Part shown: positions 1 to 8,800 of the stretch, piece after piece
How the letters are laid out: the number at the start of each line of letters is the position of its first letter
Position numbering within the stretch: position 1 is the stretch's first letter
Assembly: GCF_051388935.1 (NCBI RefSeq)
Contig: NZ_JBPKBI010000012.1
Coordinates: forward strand, 161,115 to 225,114
Reading direction: 5' to 3'
DNA: 64,000 nt
Source of the DNA: Yinghuangia sp035454725
GTDB lineage: Bacteria; Actinomycetota; Actinomycetes; Streptomycetales; Streptomycetaceae
Notes under the pieces: generated by a model
Databases searched by the model: none
The model's input: the letters and a program-made list of their open reading frames with translations, nothing else
What the model was told of the DNA's origin: nothing
Program-made: the position numbers and the translations under genes

Positions 1-2
1 GC

Positions 3-626
3 AGATGGATCACCCTGACCTGCGCCGCGGCCGCCGACGCGCCCGGCCCCATCGACGAGCATGTCTACGCCGCCCTCGCGAGCGGTGACATGGACCTGAC
101 CGCGATGCTGGAATTCGTCCTGCACTTCGCGGTCTACAACGGCTGGCCCAAGGCGTCCCACCTGGAGGGCAGCATCGCCAAGGCGTGGGCGCGCCTGCAC
201 CAGGAGCGCGGCGAGGAGCCGCCGCCGTGGCCGACTCTCGACTACGACACACTCGGCCCCGGCGACTGGGAGGCCCGCCAGGCGCGCGGCACCGCGGAGT
301 TCATCGACGTCAACCTGTGCCCGGCGCCGCCGCCCACGTCGCCGTACCGCCATGCGGGCATCCTCAACTTCGTCTTCGGCCACGTCTGGCAGCGCCCCGG
401 CCTCACCCGCCGCGACCGCCGCCTGATCACCGTTCCGAGCGTCGCCCTGTGCGACGCGGCGACCCCCTTGGCCTCGCACGTCACGTCGGCGCTCCACTCC
501 GGCGACCTGACCAAGGAGGAAATGGACGAACTGGTCCTCCAGTTCGCGGCCTACTACGGCTTCGCCAAGGGCCAGGCCCTGGCCGACGCGGTCGAAGCCG
601 CGTGGGCGGCCCGTCCGGACGCCTGA
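3..626 (+). CDS. Carboxymuconolactone decarboxylase-family protein, 5' end outside window
   Basis: The reading frame is open from the first bases, so the gene begins upstream; 207 residues are visible. The sequence shows two similar halves, each with the helical pattern of the AhpD/carboxymuconolactone decarboxylase fold (HFAVYNGWPKA in the first half, QFAAYYGFAKGQA in the second). No CxxC peroxidatic pair is visible, so it resembles the gamma-carboxymuconolactone decarboxylase branch more than AhpD. Such proteins act in the cytoplasm on lactone intermediates of aromatic breakdown, or have unknown roles. An internal ATG at 90 cuts into the first domain and is unlikely to be the start. The downstream gene is unrelated. 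Confidence 0.75.
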   Translation, partial: RWITLTCAAAADAPGPIDEHVYAALASGDMDLTAMLEFVLHFAVYNGWPKASHLEGSIAKAWARLHQERGEEPPPWPTLDYDTLGPGDWEARQARGTAEFIDVNLCPAPPPTSPYRHAGILNFVFGHVWQRPGLTRRDRRLITVPSVALCDAATPLASHVTSALHSGDLTKEEMDELVLQFAAYYGFAKGQALADAVEAAWAARPDA

Positions 627-864
627 CACACCCTGGGTCGGCCGGCCGGGCCGCGCGGTCATGCGGCCCGGCCGGCCCGCCGCCGCCGTGTCGGCGGACT
701 CCCGCCGCCCCGGCCGGTATGGCCCGATGTGCGTTCCCGCCACGCCGGCGCGGCCCATCCGGGCAAAACGCAACAAATGCCTTCGGCGCCCCGCGGCCCC
801 ACAGGACCCGTTCGGCGGGCGCGTCACCGCTTTCGCGTCCGGCCGCGCGTGGCACGATCGGCCG

Positions 865-1752
865 ATGCTCAGCGTTCTGTTCGCCATCCTGACGTCCCTG
901 AGCAACGGCACCGCGTCCGTGTTGCAGCGGCGTGCGGCGTCGACGGTCGATTCGCGCAAAGCCCTGCACGCCTCGCTGATCACGGAGCTGGTGCGCCGCC
1001 GGGTCTGGCTCGCGGGCATCGGGCTGGTGATCGTCGCCGCCGCGTGCCAGGCGATCGCGTTGGCGACCGGTCCGATCTCGATCGTGCAGCCGATCTTCGT
1101 GATCGAGTTGCCCGCGACGCTGATCCTGGGATCGCTCGTCTTCCGGCGCCGGCTGCCGCCGTCGGCGTGGCTCGGCGTCGCAGCGGCCACCGGCGGCCTC
1201 GCGCTGGCGCTGGCATCCGCGTCGCCGGACGGCGGTACGGCGGGCGTCCCGTCGTGGCGGTGGGTGCCCGCCCTCATCGCGACAGGCGGCGCGATCGTGG
1301 TGCTGGCCGCGGTGGGGATCCGCGTCAGGGGGGAGGTACGCGCCGCCGCGTTCGGTCTCGCCGCCGCGTTCGGCTACGCGCTGACGGCGGCGCTGCTCAA
1401 GGACGCGACCGCACAACGGCACGGGGGCCTCGCCGAGCTCTTCTCCGCGTGGCAGCTCTACGCGACCGCCGCGGTGGGCGTCGCGTCGCTCTTCCTGCTC
1501 CAGAACGCCCTCCAGGCCGGGTCGCTGGCCGCGTCCCAGCCCATGCTGACACTCGGCGACGCGCTGCTGAGCACGGTCTTCGGGGTCGTGCTGTTCTCCG
1601 AGAGCGTGCGCCTGGGCTGGTGGCTGGTGCCCGAGGTGATCGGTGTCGGTGCGATCGCGTTCGGGTGCGTGCTCTTGGCGCACAACCTGCCGACGGCGGC
1701 CCCCGAGCAGACGCCCGCCGTCCCGGAACCCGCCGTTCCCCCGAACCGCTGA
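865..1752 (+). CDS. DMT-superfamily membrane transporter
   Basis: A 295-residue protein made almost wholly of hydrophobic helices (about nine or ten), with the internal two-fold pattern of DMT/EamA-like permeases. The N-terminus MLSVLFAILTSLSNGTASVL is typical of a small actinobacterial DMT branch. The start at 865 is chosen because the open frame upstream (from 661) is arginine- and proline-rich and lacks membrane character. The C-terminal 20 residues are a Pro/Ala/Glu tail, probably cytoplasmic. The substrate cannot be predicted. It appears to be a single-gene transcript; the gene on each side is unrelated. Confidence 0.75.
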   Translation: MLSVLFAILTSLSNGTASVLQRRAASTVDSRKALHASLITELVRRRVWLAGIGLVIVAAACQAIALATGPISIVQPIFVIELPATLILGSLVFRRRLPPSAWLGVAAATGGLALALASASPDGGTAGVPSWRWVPALIATGGAIVVLAAVGIRVRGEVRAAAFGLAAAFGYALTAALLKDATAQRHGGLAELFSAWQLYATAAVGVASLFLLQNALQAGSLAASQPMLTLGDALLSTVFGVVLFSESVRLGWWLVPEVIGVGAIAFGCVLLAHNLPTAAPEQTPAVPEPAVPPNR

Positions 1753-1820
1753 CGGCCTCTCCGGCGGCTTGTCGGGGATCTTCCCGCATGCGCGCATCGG
1801 CCGCCTTTTAAGCTGCGGTC

Positions 1821-2468
1821 ATGACCACTGGATCTGCTTCTCCGGCGCAGGGCCTCGACGCCCTGCTCGCCGGCAACCGCCGCTTCGTCGCCGGAGCCCC
1901 GCGCCACCCCAACCAGGACGCCGCCCGACGTACCGAAATCGAGCCGGGGCAAACGCCGTTCGCGGTGCTGCTGGGCTGCTCCGACTCCCGTCTGGCCGCC
2001 GAGATCATCTTCGACCAGGGCCTGGGCGATCTGTTCGTGGTCCGCACCGCCGGCCACGTGCTCGGCCCGGAGGTGCTGGGCAGCATCGAGTACGGAACCA
2101 GCGTCCTCGACTGCTCCCTCGTGGTCGTGCTCGGGCACGACTCCTGCGGGGCGGTCGCCGCGGCCCGCGCGGCGATCGACGAGGGCGCGGCTGCCCCGGG
2201 CTACGTCCGGGACGTCGTCGAACGCGTCACCCCCAGCGTGCTGGCCGCACGATCCGCGGGCCTGCACGCCGACAGCGACTTCATCGACGAGCACATCCGC
2301 CGCACCGTGGACCTGCTGCTGGAGCGTTCCCGCGTGCTGAACGACCAGGTCGCCGCCGGCCAAGCGGCGGTGGTGGGTCTCGCGTACCGGCTCTCGGAAG
2401 GCAGCGCCCGCCTGGTCACCGCGCGGGGCCTCCCCGCTCCCGCACCGGACGACACCCCGGTCGGCTGA
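1821..2468 (+). CDS. Beta-class carbonic anhydrase
   Basis: A 215-residue cytoplasmic beta-carbonic anhydrase, which interconverts CO2 and bicarbonate. The zinc ligands are visible: Cys53 in GCSDSR, His106 and Cys109 in GHDSCG, with Asp55 and Arg57 forming the usual catalytic dyad. Length and motif order are normal for the family. It supplies bicarbonate for carboxylases in most actinomycetes; nothing nearby links it to a specific pathway. Its stop codon TGA is the loop of a perfect 15-bp hairpin shared with the convergent ArsR gene. Confidence 0.92.
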   Translation: MTTGSASPAQGLDALLAGNRRFVAGAPRHPNQDAARRTEIEPGQTPFAVLLGCSDSRLAAEIIFDQGLGDLFVVRTAGHVLGPEVLGSIEYGTSVLDCSLVVVLGHDSCGAVAAARAAIDEGAAAPGYVRDVVERVTPSVLAARSAGLHADSDFIDEHIRRTVDLLLERSRVLNDQVAAGQAAVVGLAYRLSEGSARLVTARGLPAPAPDDTPVG

Positions 2469-2483
2469 GCCGACCGGGGTGTC
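2451..2483. terminator. Bidirectional hairpin at the convergent gene ends
   Basis: The arm at 2451-2465 pairs perfectly over 15 bp with 2469-2483, leaving a 3-base loop (TGA) that is the stop codon of the carbonic anhydrase. The right arm reaches the stop codon of the ArsR gene on the other strand. There is no T-tract, as is usual in high-GC actinomycetes. It probably ends both transcripts. Confidence 0.8.
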
Positions 2484-2757
2484 AGTCGTGCGGGTCCTGA
2501 CCGCTGACCCGGTGGTCGGCGTGACTCAGCGCCTCCAGCACGAGTCGGCGCAGGTGCCCGTCGCTGAGCCGGCAGAGCATGCGCCGGCCTTCGCGCCGGG
2601 TGTCGACCAGCCCGGCGAGACGCAGCTTCGCGAGACGCCGGCTGACCGCCGGGCGGGCGGCTCCGCAGCGGTCGGCCGGCGTCCCCACGTCTGACTCGTC
2701 CTGGGCCGGCAGCCACGGCAGGTGCGGCCGCGTGGCGTCGGACAGCAGCGCGAACAC
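2482..2757 (-). CDS. ArsR-family regulator, possibly degenerate
   Basis: A 91-residue winged-helix protein of ArsR type: the helix-turn-helix reads CGAARPAVSRRLAKLRLAGL, followed by the wing DTRREGRRMLCRLSDG. The start is uncertain. GTG at 2757 is used, but the frame stays open upstream with plausible ArsR N-terminal sequence (ARLAEATAVFALLSDATR). Several conserved places carry unusual residues: TRPHLPWLPA where the family has leucines, SRR where His/Gln is usual, and Cys where Tyr is usual. Each fits a single AT-to-GC transition. No metal-exporter partner lies beside it. It may be a decaying gene; the family assignment is firmer than its activity. Confidence 0.6.
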   Translation of the reverse strand: MFALLSDATRPHLPWLPAQDESDVGTPADRCGAARPAVSRRLAKLRLAGLVDTRREGRRMLCRLSDGHLRRLVLEALSHADHRVSGQDPHD

Positions 2758-2948
2758 GGCGGTTGCCTCGGCAAGCCGCGCGTTGTCCGGCCGGCGGCCG
2801 GCCTCCTCACGGCCGTCGGCGTGCTCGGCGGCGTCACGCTCGTGTCCGCCGCAACCGCCGCGCGCCGGTGGCCGGCCGAGGGCGGCCTACCGCCGCTGAC
2901 ACGGACTCGGGGAGGAGCCCGTGTTGGCTCCGGGGGCGGCGGCGGGGG

Positions 2949-4607
2949 TCAGCGCCGCATTCCGATGCGGTCCCAGAGCACCAGGCCGTCGTTGAACAGT
3001 TGCATGCCGGTCAGGCCGGGGCCGGTGACGGCTCCGGCCAGTGCCTCCTGGAAGACGAACATCGGGACGTCGTTGATGAGGCGGACCTGCACGCGCGTGT
3101 ACGCCTCGGTGCGTACGGCGCGGTCGGCCGACAGCCGTGCGGCTTCCAAGGCGGCGTCGACCTCGGGGTTCTGGTAACCCGTCAGGTTGGACTGGCCGCT
3201 CTTCGAGTGCAGGAACTGGTACAGCGTGGGCTCCGCGTCTTCGGCCCACAGGCTGTATATCGCCATGTCGAAGTCCAGGTCGAACAGCACGCGCTGGGTG
3301 TAGCCGGGGATGTCGTCCACTTCGAGGCCGATGGTCACGGCTTTGTTCGACGCGGTCTCGACGCGGTCCTTCACGTACTCCGCGATCGCCACGGCCTTCG
3401 GGTTGCTGGGCACCGCGAAGGTGATCGCGACGGGCCGGCGGCCGTTGTCGGTGATCGCCGCGAACATCGACGCCGCTCGGACGGGATCGTTCTCCGGCAC
3501 GGCCAACTGGATGTTGGCGAGCGGCGACGACGAGTCGAAGATGCCTTGTGCCGGGCGCCCCTTGCCGTCGCTGAAGCGCCGGTTGATCTCGTCGGTGCTC
3601 AAGGAGAGCGCCACGGCGCGTCGCAACTCCGGATCCGTGAGGACGCGGCCGGGTTGCGCGCGTGTGTTGAAGGCGATCATCTGGCCGCCGTTGAGCGGAA
3701 TCTCGTCGACGGACAGGCCGAGTTCACGCGCTTCGGCGAGCATGATCGGGTCGCTGGTCACGACGGCGTCCGCCTCGCCGGAGTCGATCTTCCTGGCGGC
3801 GACGCCGGTGTCGGCGTCCACACGGAAGGTCAGCGTGTCCAGGTACGGCCTGTCCCGCTGCCAGTAGCGGGCGTTGCGCTCGAACGTCATGTGGCTGCCG
3901 GGCACCCATGCGCTCAGCGTGTAGGGCCCGGCACCCACGGGTGCGGTGCGTGATGCCGCGAGTGATTCGGCCGATTCAAGGGTGCGCGGTGACGGGACGA
4001 AGTTGAGCGAGTGCGCGATGGTGCGGTCGAAGTTCGCGTTGGGCGACGGCAGTTCGATGGTGAGCCGCAGGGCGTCGACGACGGTGAGCCGGAGTGGTTG
4101 GACGACCGCGGCAGCGGCCGAGCGCAGGGCGGGGTCCAGGTGCTTCTGCCACGCGCGTTTGACGGCCTCGGCGTCCAGCGGTGTGCCGTCGGTGAAGGTG
4201 ATCCCGCTCCTGACGGCCAGCGTCCAGACACGGGCTTCGCGGTCGGGTACGAGAGACTCGGCCATCTGCGGGCGCACGGTGCCGGTGGCGGGGTCGCTCC
4301 ACAGCAGAACGTCGTACAGCGCCGAAAGCCTGCTGCCGTCCGCCTGGTTCGCGACGTTCGCGGTGTACGGGTCGAGGCCGCGGGCGTCGCCGGGCAGCAG
4401 GACGGTGGCGGCACCGCCGTGCTGCGGGGTGCCGTCCGGCTCGGGGGCGTCGCCCGAGGACTGCGTGCATGCGACAGCCAGGAGCAGCGCCGCCGCGCAG
4501 GCGGCGGTGCGAAACATGCGCAGGGAACGCCCGAGGTTCCCGCGTCGGCGGCCGTGCCGGTGTCCGTGTCCGTGCCGGTGTCCGTGTCCGTGCTGGTGCG
4601 CCGACAT
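2949..4607 (-). CDS. ABC transporter substrate-binding lipoprotein, family 5 (peptide/nickel type)
   Basis: A 552-residue solute-binding protein of the DppA/OppA/NikA family. It has a lipoprotein signal (FRTAACAAALLLAVAC, acylated Cys near residue 46) and then typical motifs: GLDPY early, MAESL with a W..VR.GI.FTDGTPL stretch, and DPEL..AVALSLSTDEI in the second lobe. It would sit on the outer face of the membrane and bind peptides or other polar ligands. The start at 4607 follows GGAGG at 10 bases; a shorter start at 4517 would remove an odd N-terminal tail of alternating His, Gly and Arg (residues 4-19). No permease or ATPase genes are adjacent. It is divergent from an amidohydrolase, with a palindrome between them. 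Confidence 0.85.
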   Translation of the reverse strand: MSAHQHGHGHRHGHGHRHGRRRGNLGRSLRMFRTAACAAALLLAVACTQSSGDAPEPDGTPQHGGAATVLLPGDARGLDPYTANVANQADGSRLSALYDVLLWSDPATGTVRPQMAESLVPDREARVWTLAVRSGITFTDGTPLDAEAVKRAWQKHLDPALRSAAAAVVQPLRLTVVDALRLTIELPSPNANFDRTIAHSLNFVPSPRTLESAESLAASRTAPVGAGPYTLSAWVPGSHMTFERNARYWQRDRPYLDTLTFRVDADTGVAARKIDSGEADAVVTSDPIMLAEARELGLSVDEIPLNGGQMIAFNTRAQPGRVLTDPELRRAVALSLSTDEINRRFSDGKGRPAQGIFDSSSPLANIQLAVPENDPVRAASMFAAITDNGRRPVAITFAVPSNPKAVAIAEYVKDRVETASNKAVTIGLEVDDIPGYTQRVLFDLDFDMAIYSLWAEDAEPTLYQFLHSKSGQSNLTGYQNPEVDAALEAARLSADRAVRTEAYTRVQVRLINDVPMFVFQEALAGAVTGPGLTGMQLFNDGLVLWDRIGMRR

Positions 4608-5035
4608 GAGTTTGCGGCCTCCGGTTTGTCGGCGGTGGAGCGCGCGTGCGCTGATCGGCCGCTGTGGCGCCCCGCTGACGGTCCGGCGACTATGCAGCAT
4701 CGGTTCTCGGAACTCAATATGAAAACCAAGTTTTCGAAAACTCGGTTCTCCCTGAGGTCGGCCGCAGCGGACCGCTCCTCGCGCACGGCACCCGAGGGCC
4801 TGGCGGAACGCTGTTTATTGGGCTCCGTCTGATTTCTTGGCGATCTCACCGGGGCGCCATCTGCGGATCCGAGCGAGTCGTACATCACTTCCCAGGCCGA
4901 GGAGACCCAAGAACACTGACAAAAGCTGCAAATCATCGCGCGGCCGACCTGGTTGGCGCTCGGCATATCTAGACGGCGTCGTACTTTCTTGCTTACCTTG
5001 AGGACAGCAGCCCTGCACGATCTTTGGAGGCAGCC
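4608..5035. promoter_or_regulatory. Divergent control region with a 20-bp palindrome
   Basis: This 428-bp non-coding stretch separates the binding-protein gene and the amidohydrolase gene. It is AT-richer than its surroundings. At 4726-4745 lies CCAAGTTTTCGAAAACTCGG, whose centre GTTTTCGAAAAC is a perfect 12-bp palindrome and whose outer bases match at all but one pair. A GTTC/GAAC repeat flanks it at 4703-4713. This is the layout of a repressor operator serving both genes. The regulator is not identified. GGAGG at 5026-5030 is the ribosome site of the rightward gene. Confidence 0.6.
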
Positions 5036-6277
5036 TTGTCCCGCAGGTTGGACTTTCCGGTCTTCGACGCCGACAACCACATGTACGAGACCACCGACGC
5101 GTTCACCAGGCATCTGCCCGAGAGCTACACGGGACTGGTCAAGTATGTGCAGGTCGAGGGCCGTACGAAGATCGCGTTGAAGAACCAGATCAGCGAGTAC
5201 ATCCCGAACCCGACGTTCAACAAGGTCGCCCCTCCCGGTGCCCAGGAGCTTGAGTTCCAGCTCAAGAACCCTTCCTCGAAGACCAAGCGCAAGGAAGGCG
5301 ACATAGTCGTAAGCGCGCCGCCGAGGTACATCGACGCGCCGGCCGCGTACTTCAATCCCAAGGACCGGCTGGAGCTGATGAACGAGCTCAGCCTGGACCG
5401 GGCGATGATGTGGCCGACGCTCGCCAGCCTGCTCGAAGAGCGCCTTGCCGACGACGCGAAGGCCACCCACGCCATCGTCCACGCGCTCAACGAATGGATG
5501 TACGAGCACTGGACGTTCAACTACGAGGACCGGATCTTCCCCACGCCGGTCATCACCCTGCCTATCGTCGACGAGGCGATGCGTGAGTTCGAGCGCGTGG
5601 TCGAGCGCGGTGCCCGGGCCATCCTCATCCGCCCCGCGCCCGTCCCCGGCCTCAACGGCAAGCGGCGTTCGTTCGCGCTGCCGGAGTTCGACCCGTTCTG
5701 GAAGCTGGTCGAGGAGTCCGGCGTACTGGTCGGCATGCACGCCTCCGACGACGGCGGGCAGCGCTACCTCAACGAATGGGACGGCGACGACGGCGAGTTC
5801 CTGCCGTTCGCCAAGAAGCGGTCGGCGTTCGCCGAGATCGTGCGCGCCGACTACCGCGGCATCCGGGACGTCGTCGCGTCGATCATCGGCCACGGCCTGG
5901 CCACGCGGTTCCCGCGCCTGCGGTTCATGCCCGTCGAGAACGGCAGCGCGTGGGTGAAGCCGCTGGTCACCACCCTCAAGAAGCTCCACGAGCGGGACCC
6001 GGGGCTGTTCGACGAGGACCCGATGACGACCTTCAAGCGGTCCATCTACGTCCACCCCTTCCACGAGGAGGACGTGCTCGGCCTCATCGACACCGTGGGC
6101 GCCGACAACGTCGTCTTCGGGTCGGACTACCCGCACCCGGAAGGCCTGTTCGACCCGGTGACCTGGGTCGACGAGCTGGAGACCCTGCCCCTCGCGGACC
6201 AGAAGGCGGTCATGGGCGGCAACCTGGCCAAGCTCATGGGCGTCGACCCCGACGCCCGGGTCCTCCCCGCCGCGTGA
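5036..6277 (+). CDS. Amidohydrolase family 2 (TIM-barrel metal-dependent hydrolase)
   Basis: A 413-residue amidohydrolase-2 protein. The N-terminal FDADNHMYET stretch and the late GSDYPHPEG motif hold the metal- and base-binding residues; RPAPVPG and NGSAWV are other family signatures. Relatives are decarboxylases or C-C/C-N hydrolases of cyclic acids. TTG at 5036 is chosen because GGAGG lies 5 bases upstream; the next in-frame TTG (5024) overlaps that site. A paralogue with the same opening motif (ETTD.FTRHL) is encoded at 34627-35841, so two related reactions are probably run by this locus. The gene ends just before an assembly gap. Confidence 0.85.
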   Translation: MSRRLDFPVFDADNHMYETTDAFTRHLPESYTGLVKYVQVEGRTKIALKNQISEYIPNPTFNKVAPPGAQELEFQLKNPSSKTKRKEGDIVVSAPPRYIDAPAAYFNPKDRLELMNELSLDRAMMWPTLASLLEERLADDAKATHAIVHALNEWMYEHWTFNYEDRIFPTPVITLPIVDEAMREFERVVERGARAILIRPAPVPGLNGKRRSFALPEFDPFWKLVEESGVLVGMHASDDGGQRYLNEWDGDDGEFLPFAKKRSAFAEIVRADYRGIRDVVASIIGHGLATRFPRLRFMPVENGSAWVKPLVTTLKKLHERDPGLFDEDPMTTFKRSIYVHPFHEEDVLGLIDTVGADNVVFGSDYPHPEGLFDPVTWVDELETLPLADQKAVMGGNLAKLMGVDPDARVLPAA

Positions 6278-6289
6278 CGCCCCGGGTCG

Positions 6290-6491
<202 letters not shown>

Positions 6492-6657
6492 ACGCGTCGC
6501 CGGCTGCCGGCCCGCGGCGGTCTCCCGACGGAGAGGCGCCCCCTCCTCGTCTACGACCGTGTCCGATATCATCAGCCGAAATCACACGCCACTCTTCCGG
6601 GAAACTGCCAGGTAATCCGACCTTGTCCAGCTACGACACTCTTGCGGCGGGGGTTCG

Positions 6658-7320
6658 ATGAACGAGGACAAGGCCGGTCCCCGGCGGTCGCTGCTGGCCC
6701 AGGGCCGGTCGCGCGACACCCGGCAGGCCATCATCAAGGCCGCTTTGGAGCTGTGGGGCGAGCGGGGTTTCGACGCCGGTTTCGACGGCACCACCGCCGA
6801 GGAGATCGCCGCACGCGCGGGCGTCTCCAAGGCGACCTTCTACTACCACTTCGCCCGCAAGGAAGACGTCCTCCTCGCGACCGGTTGGCTGACCGCGAAG
6901 GTGTTCTACGAGGACGTGGTGAAGGCCCTCATCGACGGCAGCAGCACCGACGACGTACTCAATGACGTCACCACCAAGCTCTGCCGCCGCATCGAGAAGG
7001 TGCCCAGGTCGGCGCTGCGCCGCATGATGCAGGTGATGTCGGACGTCTCCGACCGCCCGCAGGACGGCGAACGGCTCCGTTTCCAGCGCGGATTCGCCGT
7101 CATCCTGTTGCAAGGCCAGCAGAACGGCGATATTCCGCAGACCCTCACCCCGTCCGACCTCGGGATGATGTTCGAGGTGATGCTCATGTCCGCAATCCGC
7201 GAATGGGCGTACGACGAGGATTTCAGGCTCTCCGAAGTCCTGCACGAGCGGTTCGCGGTCCTGCTCGCCGGGGCCCGGCATGTGTCGGCGAGCGCCCTGG
7301 GCAGGCCCGCCGCGTCGTGA
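6658..7320 (+). CDS. TetR-family transcriptional regulator
   Basis: A 220-residue TetR protein. The helix-turn-helix lies near residues 25-70 (TTAEEIAARAGVSKATFYYHFARKEDVL), and the rest is a helical ligand-binding domain. It stands just upstream of, and in the same direction as, the acyl-CoA dehydrogenase pair. It is therefore the nearest candidate for the TTAATC/GATTAA operator at 7449. TetR proteins of this kind usually repress lipid or CoA-ester catabolism and release DNA on binding an acyl-CoA. The pairing with that operator is inference. Confidence 0.85.
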   Translation: MNEDKAGPRRSLLAQGRSRDTRQAIIKAALELWGERGFDAGFDGTTAEEIAARAGVSKATFYYHFARKEDVLLATGWLTAKVFYEDVVKALIDGSSTDDVLNDVTTKLCRRIEKVPRSALRRMMQVMSDVSDRPQDGERLRFQRGFAVILLQGQQNGDIPQTLTPSDLGMMFEVMLMSAIREWAYDEDFRLSEVLHERFAVLLAGARHVSASALGRPAAS

Positions 7321-7411
7321 CCACCGGGCTGTCCTCGTGCGACCAGGGCGACCGAACCGGCCGATCGGCCCCGGCAACCGGACCGGGCGTTCGCCGTGAG
7401 GCAACCGGCTG

Positions 7412-7464
7412 TTGACAGGCACGCGAAAAGACCTGTAAATCAGATCTATTAATCGATTGATTAA
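7412..7464 (+). promoter_or_regulatory. Promoter with overlapping palindromic operator
   Basis: TTGACA at 7412-7417 is followed 16-18 bases later by TGTAAAT (7434-7440), a good sigma-70-type pair. The start point would fall at about 7449, exactly where the 16-bp inverted repeat TTAATCGATTGATTAA (7449-7464) begins. An operator on the start site indicates repression of the acyl-CoA dehydrogenase operon that begins at 7539. The same half-sites with a different 4-base centre recur at 12818-12833. Confidence 0.65.
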
Positions 7465-7538
7465 CTCTGGATCGCTTCGCCCCGACGGCTGAACGAGCAG
7501 GACCTCAACGGACCCAAGGAACCCCTAAGGAAGTCGCG

Positions 7539-8774
7539 ATGGAGTTCGAGCTGACCTCGGACCAGAAACTGTTCCTGTCAACGGCGCGGGACTTCCTGGA
7601 GAAGGAGTACCCGCTCGATGCGCTGCGCCGCNNNNNNNNNNNNNNNNNNNNNNNNNNNNNNNNNNNNNNNNNNNNNNNNNNNNNNNNNNNNNNNNNNNNN
7701 NNNNNNNNNNNNNNNNNNNNNNNNNNNNNNNNNNNNNNNNNNNNNNNNNNNNNNNNNNNNNNNNNNNNNNNNNNNNGGCGCGCCGCCGAGCTGGGGTGGA
7801 CGTCGCTGCTGGTCCCCGAAGAGCTCGGCGGCGGCAGCATCTCCGGTCACGGCGTACGCGACCTCGCGCTGCTGGCCGAGCAGTTGGGCGCGGGCATCGC
7901 CCCCGGCGCGCTGCTGCCGACCAACACGGTACTCGCCGGCCTGGTGGCGGCACACGGAACCGGCCCGGACCACTCCGACATCATCGGTGAGTTGGCTTCC
8001 GGCGAGAAAGTCGCGACCTGGGCGGTCTACGAACCCGGCGGCCAGTGGGCTCCCCTGCGGCCGGGGCTGACCGCGACACCCACCGGCGACGGCGGCTTCC
8101 GCCTGGACGGCACCAAGGACCGCGTCGAGGCGGCCCCGCAGGCCGACGTGCTGCTGGTGACGGCGGCGACACCGGACGGCACCGCGCAGTTCCTCGTCCC
8201 GGCCGGAGCCGAGGGTGTCTCGGTGACCCCGCAGTGGGGCCTCGACATCGCCCGGTGGTTCGGCACCGTGCAGTTCGACGGCGTGCACGTGGCCGCCGAT
8301 GCAGTCGTCGGCGCGGCGGGCGACGAGGCGGCCATGGAACGGCAGTTCCAGATAGCGCTGCTCATCCAGTGCGCGGAGGTCTGCGGCGGCCTGACGAAGG
8401 TCTTCGACATGACGGTCCAATGGGCGTTCGACCGCTACTCCTTCGGTCGGCCGATCGCCTCGTACCAGGCGCTGAAACACCGCTTCGCCGACATGCGCAC
8501 CTGGCTGGAGGCCTGCCACGCCACCACCGGTGCCGCCGCGGCCGCGGTCCAGGAGAACGCGGAGAACGCCGCGCAACTGGTCAGCGTCGCCAAGAGCTTC
8601 GTCGGCGAGCGGTCGCTGTGGATCCTCCAGGACTGCGTCCAGATCCACGGCGGCATCGGGGTGACCTGGGAACACGACCTGCACCTGTTCCTGCGCCGCG
8701 CCACGTTGGACCAGTCCCTGTACGGCACCCCCGACGACCACCGGCGGCGCCTCGCCGACCTCGCCGGGCTCTGA
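7539..8774 (+). CDS. Acyl-CoA dehydrogenase, smaller-subunit type, interrupted by an N gap
   Basis: A 411-residue flavoprotein in which codons 32-80 are lost to 145 N at 7632-7776. The frame is the same on both sides of the gap. AAGGA precedes the ATG. The N-terminus (TSDQKLFLSTARDFLEKEYP) and C-terminus (QIHGGIGVTWEHDLHLFLRRA) match the subunit type found in actinobacterial heteromeric steroid/CoA dehydrogenases (the FadE/ChsE group), where an adjacent gene encodes the partner. It would oxidise an acyl-CoA to the 2-enoyl-CoA with FAD. The downstream gene at 8801 is the likely partner. Confidence 0.82.
   Translation: MEFELTSDQKLFLSTARDFLEKEYPLDALRRXXXXXXXXXXXXXXXXXXXXXXXXXXXXXXXXXXXXXXXXXXXXXXXXXRAAELGWTSLLVPEELGGGSISGHGVRDLALLAEQLGAGIAPGALLPTNTVLAGLVAAHGTGPDHSDIIGELASGEKVATWAVYEPGGQWAPLRPGLTATPTGDGGFRLDGTKDRVEAAPQADVLLVTAATPDGTAQFLVPAGAEGVSVTPQWGLDIARWFGTVQFDGVHVAADAVVGAAGDEAAMERQFQIALLIQCAEVCGGLTKVFDMTVQWAFDRYSFGRPIASYQALKHRFADMRTWLEACHATTGAAAAAVQENAENAAQLVSVAKSFVGERSLWILQDCVQIHGGIGVTWEHDLHLFLRRATLDQSLYGTPDDHRRRLADLAGL
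7632..7776. other. Assembly gap inside a coding sequence
   Basis: 145 N bases inside the acyl-CoA dehydrogenase gene at 7539. The frame continues across it, so the stated gap length is probably close to true. Confidence 0.95.
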
Positions 8775-8800
8775 CCGCTGTTCCGAGAGGCTCCACACCG

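Noticed and set aside
481..6136. Long minus-strand frames across the carboxymuconolactone, transporter and amidohydrolase genes.
   Set aside because: They are mirror frames caused by high third-position GC; they carry no domain motifs and conflict with well-supported genes.
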